Shown piece after piece: positions 31,534-39,739 of a stretch of 64,000 bases of DNA. The position numbers and the translations under genes were made by a program. The DNA is from AC-32 sp963717725. GTDB lineage: Bacteria; Actinomycetota; Thermoleophilia; Gaiellales; Gaiellaceae. The stretch lies in assembly GCA_963717725.1 (NCBI GenBank), contig CAVQWS010000003.1, positions 465,483 to 529,482 of the forward strand, written 5' to 3'. The notes below the pieces were generated by a model that was not told the origin of the DNA, made no database searches, and saw nothing but the letters and a program-made list of their open reading frames with translations. Within the stretch, counting starts at the first letter, position 1, and each line of letters begins with the position of its first letter.

Positions 31534-32703
31534 ATGTCGAGCTACCGCGAGCTGCTCCAGGAGGCGAAGGCTTCGATCGACGAGGTCGACGCGCGCCGCG
31601 CGCAGGAGCTGCTCGACGGCGAGGACGCACCGCTGCTCGTCGACGTCCGCGAGCGCGACGAGTGGGAGCAGGGCCGCATCCCCGATGCCGTCCACGTCCC
31701 GCGCGGGCACCTCGAGTCGCGGATCGAAGGAGTCGCCCCCGACCGCTCGCGCCCGGTGCTGCTCTATTGCTCGCAGGGCAACCGCTCGGCCTTCGCGGCC
31801 AAGACGCTCAGCGAGCTCGGCTACGAGCGCACCATCTCGCTCGCCGGCGGCTACACGGACTGGCAGCGCAGCGGCTTCCCGACCGACCTGCCGCGCTCCC
31901 TCGGGCCCGAACGCTCGACCCGCTACAGCCGCCACCTGCTGATCCCGGAGGTCGGCGAGGAAGGGCAGCTGCGGCTGCTCGACTCGCGGATCCTGCTGAT
32001 CGGGGCCGGTGGCCTGGGCTCGCCGGCCTCGCTCTACCTCGCCGCCGCCGGCGTCGGCAAGCTCGGGATCGTCGACGCCGACGTGGTCGACGAGACGAAC
32101 CTGCAGCGCCAGATCGCGCATTCGACCAACTCGCTCGGCGAGCCGAAGACCGACTCGGCGCGCCGGACGATCGAAGCCTTGAATCCCGACGTCGAGGTGG
32201 TCCCGTTCCGCGAGCGGCTGACCTCGGAGAACGTCGAGCGCATCCTCGAGCACGGCTGGGACGTGATCGTCGACGGCGCCGACAACTTCCCGACGCGCTA
32301 CCTCGTCAACGATGCGTCGGTCTGGCACGACATCCCGGTCGTTCACGGCTCGATCTTCCGCTTCGAGGGCCAGGTGACGGTCTTCAAGCCAGGCGCGGGA
32401 CCGTGCTACCGCTGCCTGTTCCCGCAGCCGCCGCCACCGGAGCTGGCGCCGAGCTGCGCCGAGGGCGGCGTGCTCGGCGTGCTGCCGGGCGTGATCGGCT
32501 CGATCCAGGCCGCGGAGGCGCTCAAGCTCGCGCTCGGGATCGGCGAGCCGCTCGTCGGCCGACTGTTGCTCTACGACGCGCTCTCGGGCGAATTCGAGGA
32601 GATGAAGCTGCGGCGCGATCCCTCGTGCCCGGTCTGCGGCGAGTCGCCGACGATCACCGACTACGTCGACTACGTGGAGTTCTGCGCGGGAGTGGGACAT
32701 TGA
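31534..32703 (+). CDS. moeZ: Rhodanese-E1 fusion: sulfur-carrier adenylyltransferase/sulfurtransferase (MoeZ-like, reversed order)
   Basis: Activates the C-terminal Gly-Gly of a small sulfur carrier and loads it with sulfur. Residues 20-118 are a rhodanese domain with active cysteine C79 in LLYCSQGNRS. Residues 130-389 are a ThiF/MoeB E1-like domain with GAGGLGSPA (157-165), VDETNLQRQIAHST, the adenylate aspartate in VDGADNFPTR, and zinc cysteines in CYRCLF and CPVCGES. In mycobacterial MoeZ and human MOCS3 the rhodanese domain comes last; here it comes first. The next genes (cysO, cysM, mec) make the likely partner clear. Confidence 0.92.
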   Translation: MSSYRELLQEAKASIDEVDARRAQELLDGEDAPLLVDVRERDEWEQGRIPDAVHVPRGHLESRIEGVAPDRSRPVLLYCSQGNRSAFAAKTLSELGYERTISLAGGYTDWQRSGFPTDLPRSLGPERSTRYSRHLLIPEVGEEGQLRLLDSRILLIGAGGLGSPASLYLAAAGVGKLGIVDADVVDETNLQRQIAHSTNSLGEPKTDSARRTIEALNPDVEVVPFRERLTSENVERILEHGWDVIVDGADNFPTRYLVNDASVWHDIPVVHGSIFRFEGQVTVFKPGAGPCYRCLFPQPPPPELAPSCAEGGVLGVLPGVIGSIQAAEALKLALGIGEPLVGRLLLYDALSGEFEEMKLRRDPSCPVCGESPTITDYVDYVEFCAGVGH

Positions 32704-32969
32704 GCCGGGTGCGCATTCCTCCGACGCTGCGGGGCGAGACGCAGGGCGCTCGCGAGGTCGAGGCCAGCGGCGGCACCGTCCGCGAGCTGCTCGACGACCT
32801 GCTCGGGCGCTTCCCCTCACTGCGCGGGCAGCTGCTCGAGGACGACGGCCTGGCGCCGTTCGTGAATGTCTACGTCGAGGGCGAGGACGTGCGCACGAAG
32901 GACGGGCTCGAGACCGAGGTCGACGACGGCTCGACGGTGATCCTGCTGCCCGCGATGGCGGGTGGCTGA
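32700..32969 (+). CDS. cysO: CysO-like sulfur carrier protein (MoaD/ThiS fold)
   Basis: An 89-residue ubiquitin-fold protein starting at TTG 32700 (or GTG 32709) and overlapping the moeZ-like stop. It begins VRIPPTLRGETQG and has the core TVRELLDDLLGRFP, PFVNVYVEGEDVRT. It ends DDGSTVILLPAMAGG. The terminal Gly-Gly is where the E1 enzyme forms the thiocarboxylate. In Mycobacterium tuberculosis CysO the thiocarboxylate is the sulfur donor for CysM. The frame is easily missed because it lies within a much longer spurious reading frame. Confidence 0.92.
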   Translation: MSRVRIPPTLRGETQGAREVEASGGTVRELLDDLLGRFPSLRGQLLEDDGLAPFVNVYVEGEDVRTKDGLETEVDDGSTVILLPAMAGG

Positions 32970-33885
32970 GCCCGCCCGCTCGCTGCTCGACCTCGTCGGC
33001 AACACCCCGCTCGTCGAGCTGCCGCGGCTGAGCCCGAAGCCGGAGGTCAAGCTCTACGCGAAGCTCGAGGGCCAGAACCCGACCGGCTCGATCAAGGACC
33101 GTGTCGCGCTCGCGATGGTCGAGGCGGCCGGCCTCGAGCCGGGACAGGAGCTGCTCGAGCCGACGAGCGGCAACACTGGCATCTCGCTCGCGCTGGTTGC
33201 GCGGCTCCGTGGCTACCGCCTCACCTGCGTGATGCCCGACAACGTCACCGAGGAGCGGCGGCGCCTGCTGCGCCTCTACGGCGCCGAGATCATCGAGAGC
33301 CCCGGCGAGGAGGGCTCCAACGGCGCGGTGCGCCTCGCACAGGAGCTCGCCGAGCGGAAGCCGCGCTACCGGATGCTCTTCCAGTACGCGAACGAGGCCA
33401 ACCCGCGCGCGCACTACGAGGGCACGGGCGCGGAGATCGCCGAGGCGCTCGACCACGTGGACGTGTTGGTTGCCGGCCTGGGCACGGGCGGCACGCTGAT
33501 GGGAGCCGGACGCCGCCTACGCGAGACGTTCCCGGACGTAACCGTCGCCGCAGCCGAGCCGCTTCCGGGCGACCCGGTGATGGGCCTGCGCTCGCTCGAG
33601 GACGGCTACGTGCCGCCGATCCTCGACGTCGCCCAGCTCGACCGCAAGCTGCTCGTCTCGAACGCCGAGGCGGTCGCAGGCCTGCGCGCGCTGCTCGACC
33701 GCGAAGGCGTCTTCGCCGGCGTCTCCTCGGGAGCGGTGATCCACGTCGCCCGCAAGCTCGCCGCCGAGCTCGACGAGGGCGTCGTGGTCGCAGTGCTCGC
33801 CGACGCCGGCTGGAAGTACCTCTCCGCCCCGTTCTGGGACGAAGCCGATCCCGAGCCGCAGATGGAACGGGCCGTCTGGTGGTGA
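32962..33885 (+). CDS. cysM: O-phosphoserine sulfhydrylase / cysteine synthase CysM
   Basis: A PLP enzyme of 307 residues. The Schiff-base lysine is K45 in NPTGSIKDRVAL. Other motifs are PTSGNTGISLALVA, GLGTGGTLMGAGRRL and VSSGAVIHVARKL. It adds CysO-bound sulfur to an amino-acrylate made from O-phosphoserine (or acetylserine). It starts at GTG 32962, overlapping the cysO end by 8 bp, and overlaps mec at its own end. The mycobacterial pathway and gene set are the model for this reading. Confidence 0.95.
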   Translation: MAEPARSLLDLVGNTPLVELPRLSPKPEVKLYAKLEGQNPTGSIKDRVALAMVEAAGLEPGQELLEPTSGNTGISLALVARLRGYRLTCVMPDNVTEERRRLLRLYGAEIIESPGEEGSNGAVRLAQELAERKPRYRMLFQYANEANPRAHYEGTGAEIAEALDHVDVLVAGLGTGGTLMGAGRRLRETFPDVTVAAAEPLPGDPVMGLRSLEDGYVPPILDVAQLDRKLLVSNAEAVAGLRALLDREGVFAGVSSGAVIHVARKLAAELDEGVVVAVLADAGWKYLSAPFWDEADPEPQMERAVWW

Positions 33886-34253
33886 TCCCCGACGAGGTGC
33901 GCGACGCACTCGAGGAGCACGCGCGAGCGGAGGTGCCGAACGAGGCCTGTGGCCTGGTCGTGCTGCGCGACGGCACCGCCGAGCGCTACCTCCCCGGCCG
34001 CAACGCGGCCGCTAGCCCGTACCGCTTCGAGCTGGAGACAGAGCCCGAGAACTGGTTCCTGGAGGACGAGGGCTACGAGCTCGCAGTCTTCCACTCGCAC
34101 CTCTCCTCGCCCCCGCGGCCCTCGCGGACGGACGTCGAGAACATCGGCCTCTGGGAGGACCGGCCCTACCTGATCCTCTCGCTCGGGACGGGCGAGCTCG
34201 CCGCCTGGACGATCCAGGACGGCGAGGTGTCGCCCGTCGAGCTAGAGACCTAA
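33879..34253 (+). CDS. mec: Mec-like JAMM metalloprotease
   Basis: A 124-residue MPN/JAMM zinc peptidase that would release cysteine from the CysO-cysteine adduct. The JAMM motif is complete: E22 in VPNEACGLVV, H72 and H74 in VFHSHLSSP, S and D85 in RPSRTD. The start is the GTG at 33879 or 33882, both overlapping the cysM stop. It closes the moeZ-cysO-cysM-mec operon, which therefore holds every known step of CysO-dependent cysteine synthesis. Confidence 0.93.
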   Translation: MVIPDEVRDALEEHARAEVPNEACGLVVLRDGTAERYLPGRNAAASPYRFELETEPENWFLEDEGYELAVFHSHLSSPPRPSRTDVENIGLWEDRPYLILSLGTGELAAWTIQDGEVSPVELET

Positions 34254-34609
34254 GTCGCCTTGAAGGTGCCCTTCATGCCCGCGGCCGCGTGGCCGGGCAC
34301 GGTGCAGATGTAGCTGTACTTCTTGCCCTTCTTGAGCGTTACGACAAGCGTGGCGCTCTTGTTGTGGCCGAGCAGCTTGGTCTTCTTGCCGGCGATCTTG
34401 AAGTCGTGCTTGAGCGAGCCCTTGTTCGTCACCTTGAACGACACCTTGCCGTGGGGCGCGCTCTTGCGCGAAAGCTTGAACGAGAACTCCTTCGCCGTGA
34501 CCGAGACCGAGACCGCCTTCGCGCTGTTCGAGCCGGCGTAGGCGACGACCGAGAACACGGTGACGGCAGCCAGGGCGGCGACCCCGGCGAGCAAAACGAT
34601 GCGTTTCAT
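34250..34609 (-). CDS. Small secreted cupredoxin (plastocyanin-like copper protein)
   Basis: A 119-residue protein with a signal peptide (MKRIVLLAGVAALAAVTVFSVVAYA) and a beta-sandwich. The type 1 copper ligands are all present: H68 in LKHDFKI, C102, H107 and M112 in ICTVPGHAAAGMKG. It is Lys-rich outside the core. Probably a one-electron carrier outside the membrane; no partner oxidase is in the window. It converges with mec, the two stops overlapping by 4 bp. Confidence 0.9.
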   Translation of the reverse strand: MKRIVLLAGVAALAAVTVFSVVAYAGSNSAKAVSVSVTAKEFSFKLSRKSAPHGKVSFKVTNKGSLKHDFKIAGKKTKLLGHNKSATLVVTLKKGKKYSYICTVPGHAAAGMKGTFKAT

Positions 34610-34652
34610 GAGACTCCTCACAAGTTGTTGACCCCGCCTGTGAAGAGGTTAC

Positions 34653-35957
34653 CTACGACGCTTCTTCGAGCCGCTCCTCGCCGGGCTGCGGCGGCGGCAG
34701 CTCGATCTCGAGCCGCTCGATGCGCGAGCCCTCGACCGTCAGCACGGTGAAGCGGATGCCCTCGTGCTCGACCTCGTCGCCGGGCTCGGGCGCGCGGCCG
34801 AGCATCCCGAAGACGAGGCCGCCGAGCGTGTGGTAGTCCTCGATCGGCAGCGAGACGCCGAACTGTTCGTTGAAGTCGTCGATCGGGAAGGTGCCGTGCA
34901 CGCGGACGCGGCCGTCCTCGAGCCGCTCGATCGACTCGTCCGGCAGGTCGAACTCGTCCTCGATCTCGCCGACGATCTCCTCGAGCAGGTCCTCGAGCGT
35001 GACGATCCCCTCGAGCTCGCCGTACTCGTCTACCACGACCGCCAGGTGCTGGTTCGTGCGGCGGAACTCGGTCAGCAGCGCGGCCAGATCCTTCGTTTCC
35101 GGGACGATGTGCGCCGGCCGCAGCAGCTGCTCGATCTGGACGCCGGCGATGCCGCGGTCGACGAGCGCCGAGAAGAGGTCGCGCACGTGCAGCACGCCGA
35201 CGATCTCGTCGAGCGAGTCGCGGTAGACCGGGTAGCGCGTGTACGGCGAGTCGATCACCGCCGCCAGAGCCTCCTCGGGCGGCATCTCGATCGAGAGCGC
35301 GACCACCTCGGGCCGCGGCACCATCACCGCCGAGACCTCCTTGTCGGCGAAGTCGAAGACCTTGTAGAGCATCTCCTGCTCCTGCGCCTCGAGCTCGCCC
35401 TCCTCGGTCGAGCGCGAGAGCAGCATCTTCAGCTCGGCCTCCGAGTAGACCTCCATCTCGCCGCCGGGCGGCGTCAGGCCCAGCGCGCGTAGAACGACCT
35501 CGCTGGAGCGCTGCAGCACCCAGATCAGCGGCTTGAAGGCGACGAAGAATCCGCGCACCGGCGTCGACACGGCGAGGGCGACCCGGTCGGAGTAGCCGAG
35601 CGCAATCCCCTTCGGCACCAGCTCGCCGACGACCACGTGCAGGAAGGTGATGATCAGGAACGCGAGCGCGAACGCGATCACCGACGCGAACAGCGGATCG
35701 AAGACGCGCGCGAGCACCTGCTCGCCGAGCGCACCGATCGCCAGGCTGGCCCCGGTGACGCCGAGCTGCATGGCCGCGATGAAGCGCGGCGGGTCGGCGA
35801 CGATCCGCAGCACCGCCTTGGCGCGACGGTTGCCTCTCTGCGCCAGCTCCTGGATCCGCGTGCGCCGCGCCGTAACGAGTGCGTACTCGGCCGCGACGAA
35901 ATAGCCGTTCAGCAGGATCAGCGCTGCCACGGCGACGAGTTCGAGGAAAAGGATCAC
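34653..35957 (-). CDS. CNNM/CorC-family membrane protein (DUF21, CBS pair, CorC_HlyC)
   Basis: A 434-residue protein of the family linked to magnesium or cobalt efflux. Residues 1-190 are the DUF21 domain with four membrane helices (LLNGYFVAAEYALVTARRTR is the family opening). Residues 205-330 hold two CBS motifs (VMVPRPEVVALS..., VGVLHVRDLFSAL; VVVDEYGELEGIVTLEDLLE). Residues 345-425 are the CorC_HlyC domain (VHGTFPIDDFNEQFG, YHTLGGLVFGMLGR). The start is a GTG. It appears to be transcribed alone. Confidence 0.93.
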   Translation of the reverse strand: MILFLELVAVAALILLNGYFVAAEYALVTARRTRIQELAQRGNRRAKAVLRIVADPPRFIAAMQLGVTGASLAIGALGEQVLARVFDPLFASVIAFALAFLIITFLHVVVGELVPKGIALGYSDRVALAVSTPVRGFFVAFKPLIWVLQRSSEVVLRALGLTPPGGEMEVYSEAELKMLLSRSTEEGELEAQEQEMLYKVFDFADKEVSAVMVPRPEVVALSIEMPPEEALAAVIDSPYTRYPVYRDSLDEIVGVLHVRDLFSALVDRGIAGVQIEQLLRPAHIVPETKDLAALLTEFRRTNQHLAVVVDEYGELEGIVTLEDLLEEIVGEIEDEFDLPDESIERLEDGRVRVHGTFPIDDFNEQFGVSLPIEDYHTLGGLVFGMLGRAPEPGDEVEHEGIRFTVLTVEGSRIERLEIELPPPQPGEERLEEAS

Positions 35958-36010
35958 GTCTGCGCCCCGTCGGGCGGACGTCTAGGAATGACTTCGTCGT
36001 CCAACCGGAT

Positions 36011-36940
36011 CTACGCCGAAGTATAGGAGACGCGGTCGTCGTCACCCGTGCGCGCGGCCCGACCCTCCTGGACGAGCCGTTCCAGGTGCGCAAGCGTCTC
36101 CGCCAGGGCGAAGCGGCGGCCGCTCGCGTCGAGGGTTACGCCGAAGAGCGCGACCGAGACTTCGTAGGCGCTGCGCGGCTCCGGGCCGAGCGTCGCGGCC
36201 GTCTGGTCGAGCCGGCGCTCGTGGTGCGCGAGAATCTCGCGTGCGCGTGCGACCGGGTCGGAAACAGGATCGCCGTGGCCGGGCAGCGCGATGCGCGGCG
36301 CGAGCTCGATCGTCCGCCGCAGGCTCGCCTGGTAGTCGGCCAGCGGGTCCGTGCGCGACTCCGGGTACAGCCCGACGGTGGGCGTGATCACGCCGAGCAC
36401 GTGGTCGCCGGCCACGAGCACGCCGTCGCGCTCGAGGCAGATGTGCCCGTCGGCGTGGCCGGGGAGCTCGAGCACGCGCCAGCCGTCGACCTCGTCGCCT
36501 TCGCGCAGCAGCTCCGGGTCGCGCACAAAGCGGATGAAGGGCGCGAAGGTGCGCGACTCGTGCCGCAGCTCGTCTCCCACGTCATCGGGGAGGCCGTGCA
36601 GCTGCAGGTAGTCGGCCAGGCGCTCCGACCAGTCCTCGCTGCCCCAGACGCGCAGGCACTGGTCGTAGTCGTCGGCCCCCTGGTGAACCCGCGCACCGGT
36701 GAACGCCTGCGCGTCCTCGCCGCCGCCAGCGTGGTCGGGGTGAAAATGGGTGATCACGATCCGCGCGACCTCGACGCCCTCGAGCGCAGCCTCCCAGCGC
36801 GTGGCCGCGTCGGGCAGCCCGAGTCCGGTGTCGACGAGCGTCCAGCCGTCCAAGCCCGGCAGCAGGTAGCAGTGGACGTGGTCGATCCCGAGGGGCAGCG
36901 GGAAGGTGAGGCGGCGGATCCCGCCGGGCAGCTCCTGCAC
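36011..36940 (-). CDS. MBL-fold metallohydrolase
   Basis: A 309-residue metallo-beta-lactamase-fold hydrolase of the glyoxalase II-like group. The metal motif THFHPDHAGG gives H65, H67, D69 and H70. Further ligands are the histidine in LELPGHADGHICL, the aspartate in VLVAGDHVLG and the last histidine in LPGHGDPV. The C-terminal helical part carries the HHERRLDQ motif of LACTB2-like enzymes, for which RNA or thioester substrates are possible. It diverges from the radical SAM gene; the LexA-type box between them could control both. Confidence 0.9.
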   Translation of the reverse strand: MQELPGGIRRLTFPLPLGIDHVHCYLLPGLDGWTLVDTGLGLPDAATRWEAALEGVEVARIVITHFHPDHAGGGEDAQAFTGARVHQGADDYDQCLRVWGSEDWSERLADYLQLHGLPDDVGDELRHESRTFAPFIRFVRDPELLREGDEVDGWRVLELPGHADGHICLERDGVLVAGDHVLGVITPTVGLYPESRTDPLADYQASLRRTIELAPRIALPGHGDPVSDPVARAREILAHHERRLDQTAATLGPEPRSAYEVSVALFGVTLDASGRRFALAETLAHLERLVQEGRAARTGDDDRVSYTSA

Positions 36941-36958
36941 CTTCGAGATTCAACTACA

Positions 36959-36972
36959 CGAACATACGTTCT
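36959..36972. promoter_or_regulatory. SOS box (LexA-type operator)
   Basis: CGAACATACGTTCT contains GAAC-4-GTTC, a perfect match to the LexA box of Gram-positive bacteria and Actinobacteria. It abuts the TATACT of the radical SAM gene and covers TATGTT on the other strand, towards the MBL gene. Confidence 0.8.
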
Positions 36973-36977
36973 ATACT
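36972..36977 (+). promoter_or_regulatory. -10 element (TATACT) of the radical SAM gene
   Basis: TATACT ends 6 nt before ATG 36984, so the message should be leaderless. TTCAAC, 17 bp upstream at 36949-36954, is a possible -35. The SOS box fills the spacer. Confidence 0.7.
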
Positions 36978-36983
36978 GCCCGC

Positions 36984-37880
36984 ATGCGGGTCGAGTACCG
37001 CGAAGAGCCTTGCAAGGTCGCGCTCAACCGGGTCAAGGGGATGGGCTTCACCTGGTCGTTGAACCCGTACATGGGCTGCGTCCATCGCTGCACCTTCTGT
37101 TACGTCCGCGCCTTCGAGCTGCGGGCCGACCGGCCCTTCGACGACCGCTACGGGCGCTCGATCCGGGTCAAGACGAACGTCGCCGAGGTGCTGCGCCGTG
37201 AGCTCGCGCGTCCGAGCTGGGAGCCGGAGACGATCGCGATCGGCGCTGCGACCGACCCGTACCAGCCGGCCGAGGGGCGCTACCGGCTGACGCGCGCGTG
37301 CATCGAGGCGCTGCGTGCCGCCTCGAACCCGTTCAGCATCATCACGCGCGGCCCGCTGATCGTCCGCGACGTCGACGTGCTGGCCGAGGCCGCGCGACGG
37401 GCGCAGGTCTCGGTGACGTTCTCGGTGCCGACGCTCGACGACGAGGTCTGGCGGCGCACCGAGCCGGGCACCGCCCACCCGCGGCAGCGTCTCCGCGCGC
37501 TGAAGACGCTGGTCGACGCGGGCATCCGCGCGAGCGTCGGCATGGCGCCGATCCTGCCGGGCCTCTCCGACAAGCCGGAGCTGCTCGAACAGGTCGTGCG
37601 CGAGGCCCGCGAGGCCGGCGCCTGCGGCGTCTGGGCGAATCTGCTCAACCTCAAGCCCGGGACGCGCGAGCACTTCCTGGCCGCGCTCGCCGAGGACTAT
37701 CCGGAGCAGCTCCCGGCCTACGAGCGGCTCTACGCACGGCGCGCGTATCTGGGCGCCGCGGAAACGAAGCCGGTGCGCGAGCTCGTCTCGGATCTCACCC
37801 GCAGGCACGGCATCCGCGACCGCCGCACGACCCGCCTCGAACCGGACCCGGAGCCGGAGCAGCTCGCACTCGTCGTCTAG
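36984..37880 (+). CDS. SplB-like radical SAM protein (Rv2578c family)
   Basis: A 298-residue radical SAM enzyme. The cluster motif is C32-x3-C36-x2-C39 in MGCVHRCTFCYVR. The family blocks are NPYMGC, IAIGAATDPYQPAEGRYRLTR, SPR-like ITRGPLIVRDVDVL and VWANLLNLKPGTREHF. It resembles the spore photoproduct lyase-like group that includes mycobacterial Rv2578c. The SOS box in its promoter fits a DNA-damage role, perhaps direct repair (inference). ATG 36984 is used because the -10 is just upstream. Confidence 0.92.
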   Translation: MRVEYREEPCKVALNRVKGMGFTWSLNPYMGCVHRCTFCYVRAFELRADRPFDDRYGRSIRVKTNVAEVLRRELARPSWEPETIAIGAATDPYQPAEGRYRLTRACIEALRAASNPFSIITRGPLIVRDVDVLAEAARRAQVSVTFSVPTLDDEVWRRTEPGTAHPRQRLRALKTLVDAGIRASVGMAPILPGLSDKPELLEQVVREAREAGACGVWANLLNLKPGTREHFLAALAEDYPEQLPAYERLYARRAYLGAAETKPVRELVSDLTRRHGIRDRRTTRLEPDPEPEQLALVV

Positions 37881-37896
37881 GAGGTACGGTCGCCCC

Positions 37897-39030
37897 GTGC
37901 ACGCGCGCGTTCTCATCCTGGGAGCCGGGTTCGGGGGTCTCGAGCTCGCGACCATGCTTTCGGAAGGCCTCGGCGAGGACGCCGGGGTCGTCATCGTCGA
38001 CCGGAGCGACGCCTTCGTCTTCGGCTACTCGAAGCTCGACGTGATGTTCGGACGCGTGCGACCCGAGGAGATCCGGCTGCCCTATGGAGACTTCGCCAAG
38101 CCGGGAGTCCGGCTCCTGCGGGAGACGGTGACCGCGATCGATCCCGAGTCGCGACGGGTCACGACCGAGGAGGGCGTCCGCGAAGGCGACGTGCTCGTCG
38201 TCGCGCTCGGCGCCGACTACGACTTCGAGGCGACGCCCGGCCTGGCCGAGGGTGAGAACGAGTTCTACTCGGTCGCCGGCGCCGAGCGGCTGCGGGAGAT
38301 CCTGCCGACGTTCACCGAAGGCCGCGCGGTCGTGGGCGTCTGCGGGGCGCCCTTCAAGTGCCCGCCGGCACCCAGCGAGGCGGCGCTGCTCCTCCACGAC
38401 TTCCTGACTGAGCGCGGCGTGCGCGACGCCTGCGAGATCACGCTCGTGATGCCCTTCGGCACGCCGGTCCCGCCGTCGCCGGACACGTCGGCTGCGTTGC
38501 TCGAGGCCTTCGCCGAGCGTGGGATCGCGTTCGTGCCCGAACGTCGCGTGCGCGCACTCGACACCACCCGCGCAGTGGTGGTGCTCGACGACGACCAGGA
38601 GCTGCCGTGCGACCTCTTCCTCGGCGTCCCGAAGCACCGCGCTCCGGACGTGGTCGTCGAGAGCGGGATGGCCGAGGACGGGTACGTCCCGGTCGAGTCG
38701 CGAACGCTCGCGACGCGGTTCCCTGAGGTCTTCGCCGTCGGAGACGTGGCCACGCCCGGCACCCCGAAGGCGGGCGTCTTCTCCGAGGGCGCCGCTCGCG
38801 TCGTCGCTTCGCAGCTCCTGGCGCGGATGGGCGCCGGCCCCGAGCCCTCGCCGTACGACGGGCGCGGTTCCTGTTACGTCGAGTTCGGGGCCGGCCGGAT
38901 CGGGCGGGTCGACGTCGACTTCCTCTCCGGCCCGAGGCCCACCGGCACGTTTCAGGAGCCGTCACTCGAGCTCGTCGCCGAGAAGCGTGCGTTCGGCTCG
39001 AGCCGCCGCGCGCGCTGGTTCGGGCAGTGA
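37897..39030 (+). CDS. FAD/NAD(P)-dependent oxidoreductase, sulfide:quinone oxidoreductase-like
   Basis: A 377-residue flavoprotein of the two-dinucleotide-binding-domain family. FAD motif LILGAGFGGLELATML at the N-terminus, central VVALGADYDFEATPGL, and a second FAD motif PEVFAVGDVATPGTPKAG. The cysteine pair in GVCGAPFKCPPAPSEA sits where SQR-type enzymes carry a catalytic cysteine. Sulfide or quinone reduction is possible, but NADH dehydrogenase-like activity is equally so. GTG start, 16 bp after the radical SAM gene with an AGGAGG-like site. Confidence 0.88.
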   Translation: MHARVLILGAGFGGLELATMLSEGLGEDAGVVIVDRSDAFVFGYSKLDVMFGRVRPEEIRLPYGDFAKPGVRLLRETVTAIDPESRRVTTEEGVREGDVLVVALGADYDFEATPGLAEGENEFYSVAGAERLREILPTFTEGRAVVGVCGAPFKCPPAPSEAALLLHDFLTERGVRDACEITLVMPFGTPVPPSPDTSAALLEAFAERGIAFVPERRVRALDTTRAVVVLDDDQELPCDLFLGVPKHRAPDVVVESGMAEDGYVPVESRTLATRFPEVFAVGDVATPGTPKAGVFSEGAARVVASQLLARMGAGPEPSPYDGRGSCYVEFGAGRIGRVDVDFLSGPRPTGTFQEPSLELVAEKRAFGSSRRARWFGQ

Positions 39031-39067
39031 CCCTGGCGCCGATTCGGCTGACGACCGCATTCCGCCC

Positions 39068-39073
39068 TACAAT
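39068..39073 (+). promoter_or_regulatory. TANNNT -10 candidate (TACAAT) before TTG 39083
   Basis: TACAAT ends 9 nt before the start of the response regulator, the same hexamer as before the moeZ-like gene. Confidence 0.5.
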
Positions 39074-39082
39074 CCGCGTGCG

Positions 39083-39739
39083 TTGACGGAGCAGGCCGCC
39101 ACGGAAGAGCAGAGAGCCGCGCAGGGGGAGATCACCTGCCTGATCGTGGACGACCACGAGGTCGTCCGCGAAGGCCTGCGGCTCTCCCTTTCGCGCGCGC
39201 CGCACATCCGAGTGGTGGGTGAGGCCGCCGACGGCGCGACCGCGGTCTCGCTGGCCGAGCGCCGCAAGCCGGACGTGGTGATCATGGACGTGCGCATGCC
39301 CGGGATGGACGGGCTCGAGGCGACGAAGATCCTCACCCAGAAAGTCCCGGGGACCGCCGTCCTGATCTTCACCGCCTACAGCGAGCGCAGCCTGCTCGGC
39401 CGCGGGCTCGAGTCCGGCGCGAAGGGCTACATCCTCAAGGAGGCGCCGCACCAGACGCTGCTGAAGGCGATCGACAAGGTCGTGGCCGGCGAGGGCTTCG
39501 TCGACCCGGCGCTGATGCCGGCCTTCCTCTCGGGCGACCGTGAGGACATGCTGACCGCGCGCGAGCGCGAGATCTTGCAGCTGCTGGCCGACGGGATGTC
39601 GAACGCGGACGTCGCAGCGAGGCTCTTCATCAGCCAGGAGACCGTGAAGAGCCACGTGCGCCACATCCTCACCAAGCTCGAGGCCGACACGCGCACGCAC
39701 GCGGTTGCGATCGCGCTTCGTGACGCGATCATCGACTAG
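39083..39739 (+). CDS. NarL/FixJ-family response regulator
   Basis: A 218-residue regulator. Receiver domain at 17-135 with acid pair in IVDDHE, acceptor D69 in VVIMDVRMPG, and lysine in YILKEAPH. LuxR-type HTH at 150-212 (LTAREREILQLLADGMSNADVAARL, in parts LTAREREILQLLADG and SQETVKSHVRHILTKL). The TTG start is set by TACAAT upstream and the absence of other starts before the receiver. It forms a two-component pair with the kinase gene that overlaps its end. Confidence 0.92.
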   Translation: MTEQAATEEQRAAQGEITCLIVDDHEVVREGLRLSLSRAPHIRVVGEAADGATAVSLAERRKPDVVIMDVRMPGMDGLEATKILTQKVPGTAVLIFTAYSERSLLGRGLESGAKGYILKEAPHQTLLKAIDKVVAGEGFVDPALMPAFLSGDREDMLTAREREILQLLADGMSNADVAARLFISQETVKSHVRHILTKLEADTRTHAVAIALRDAIID

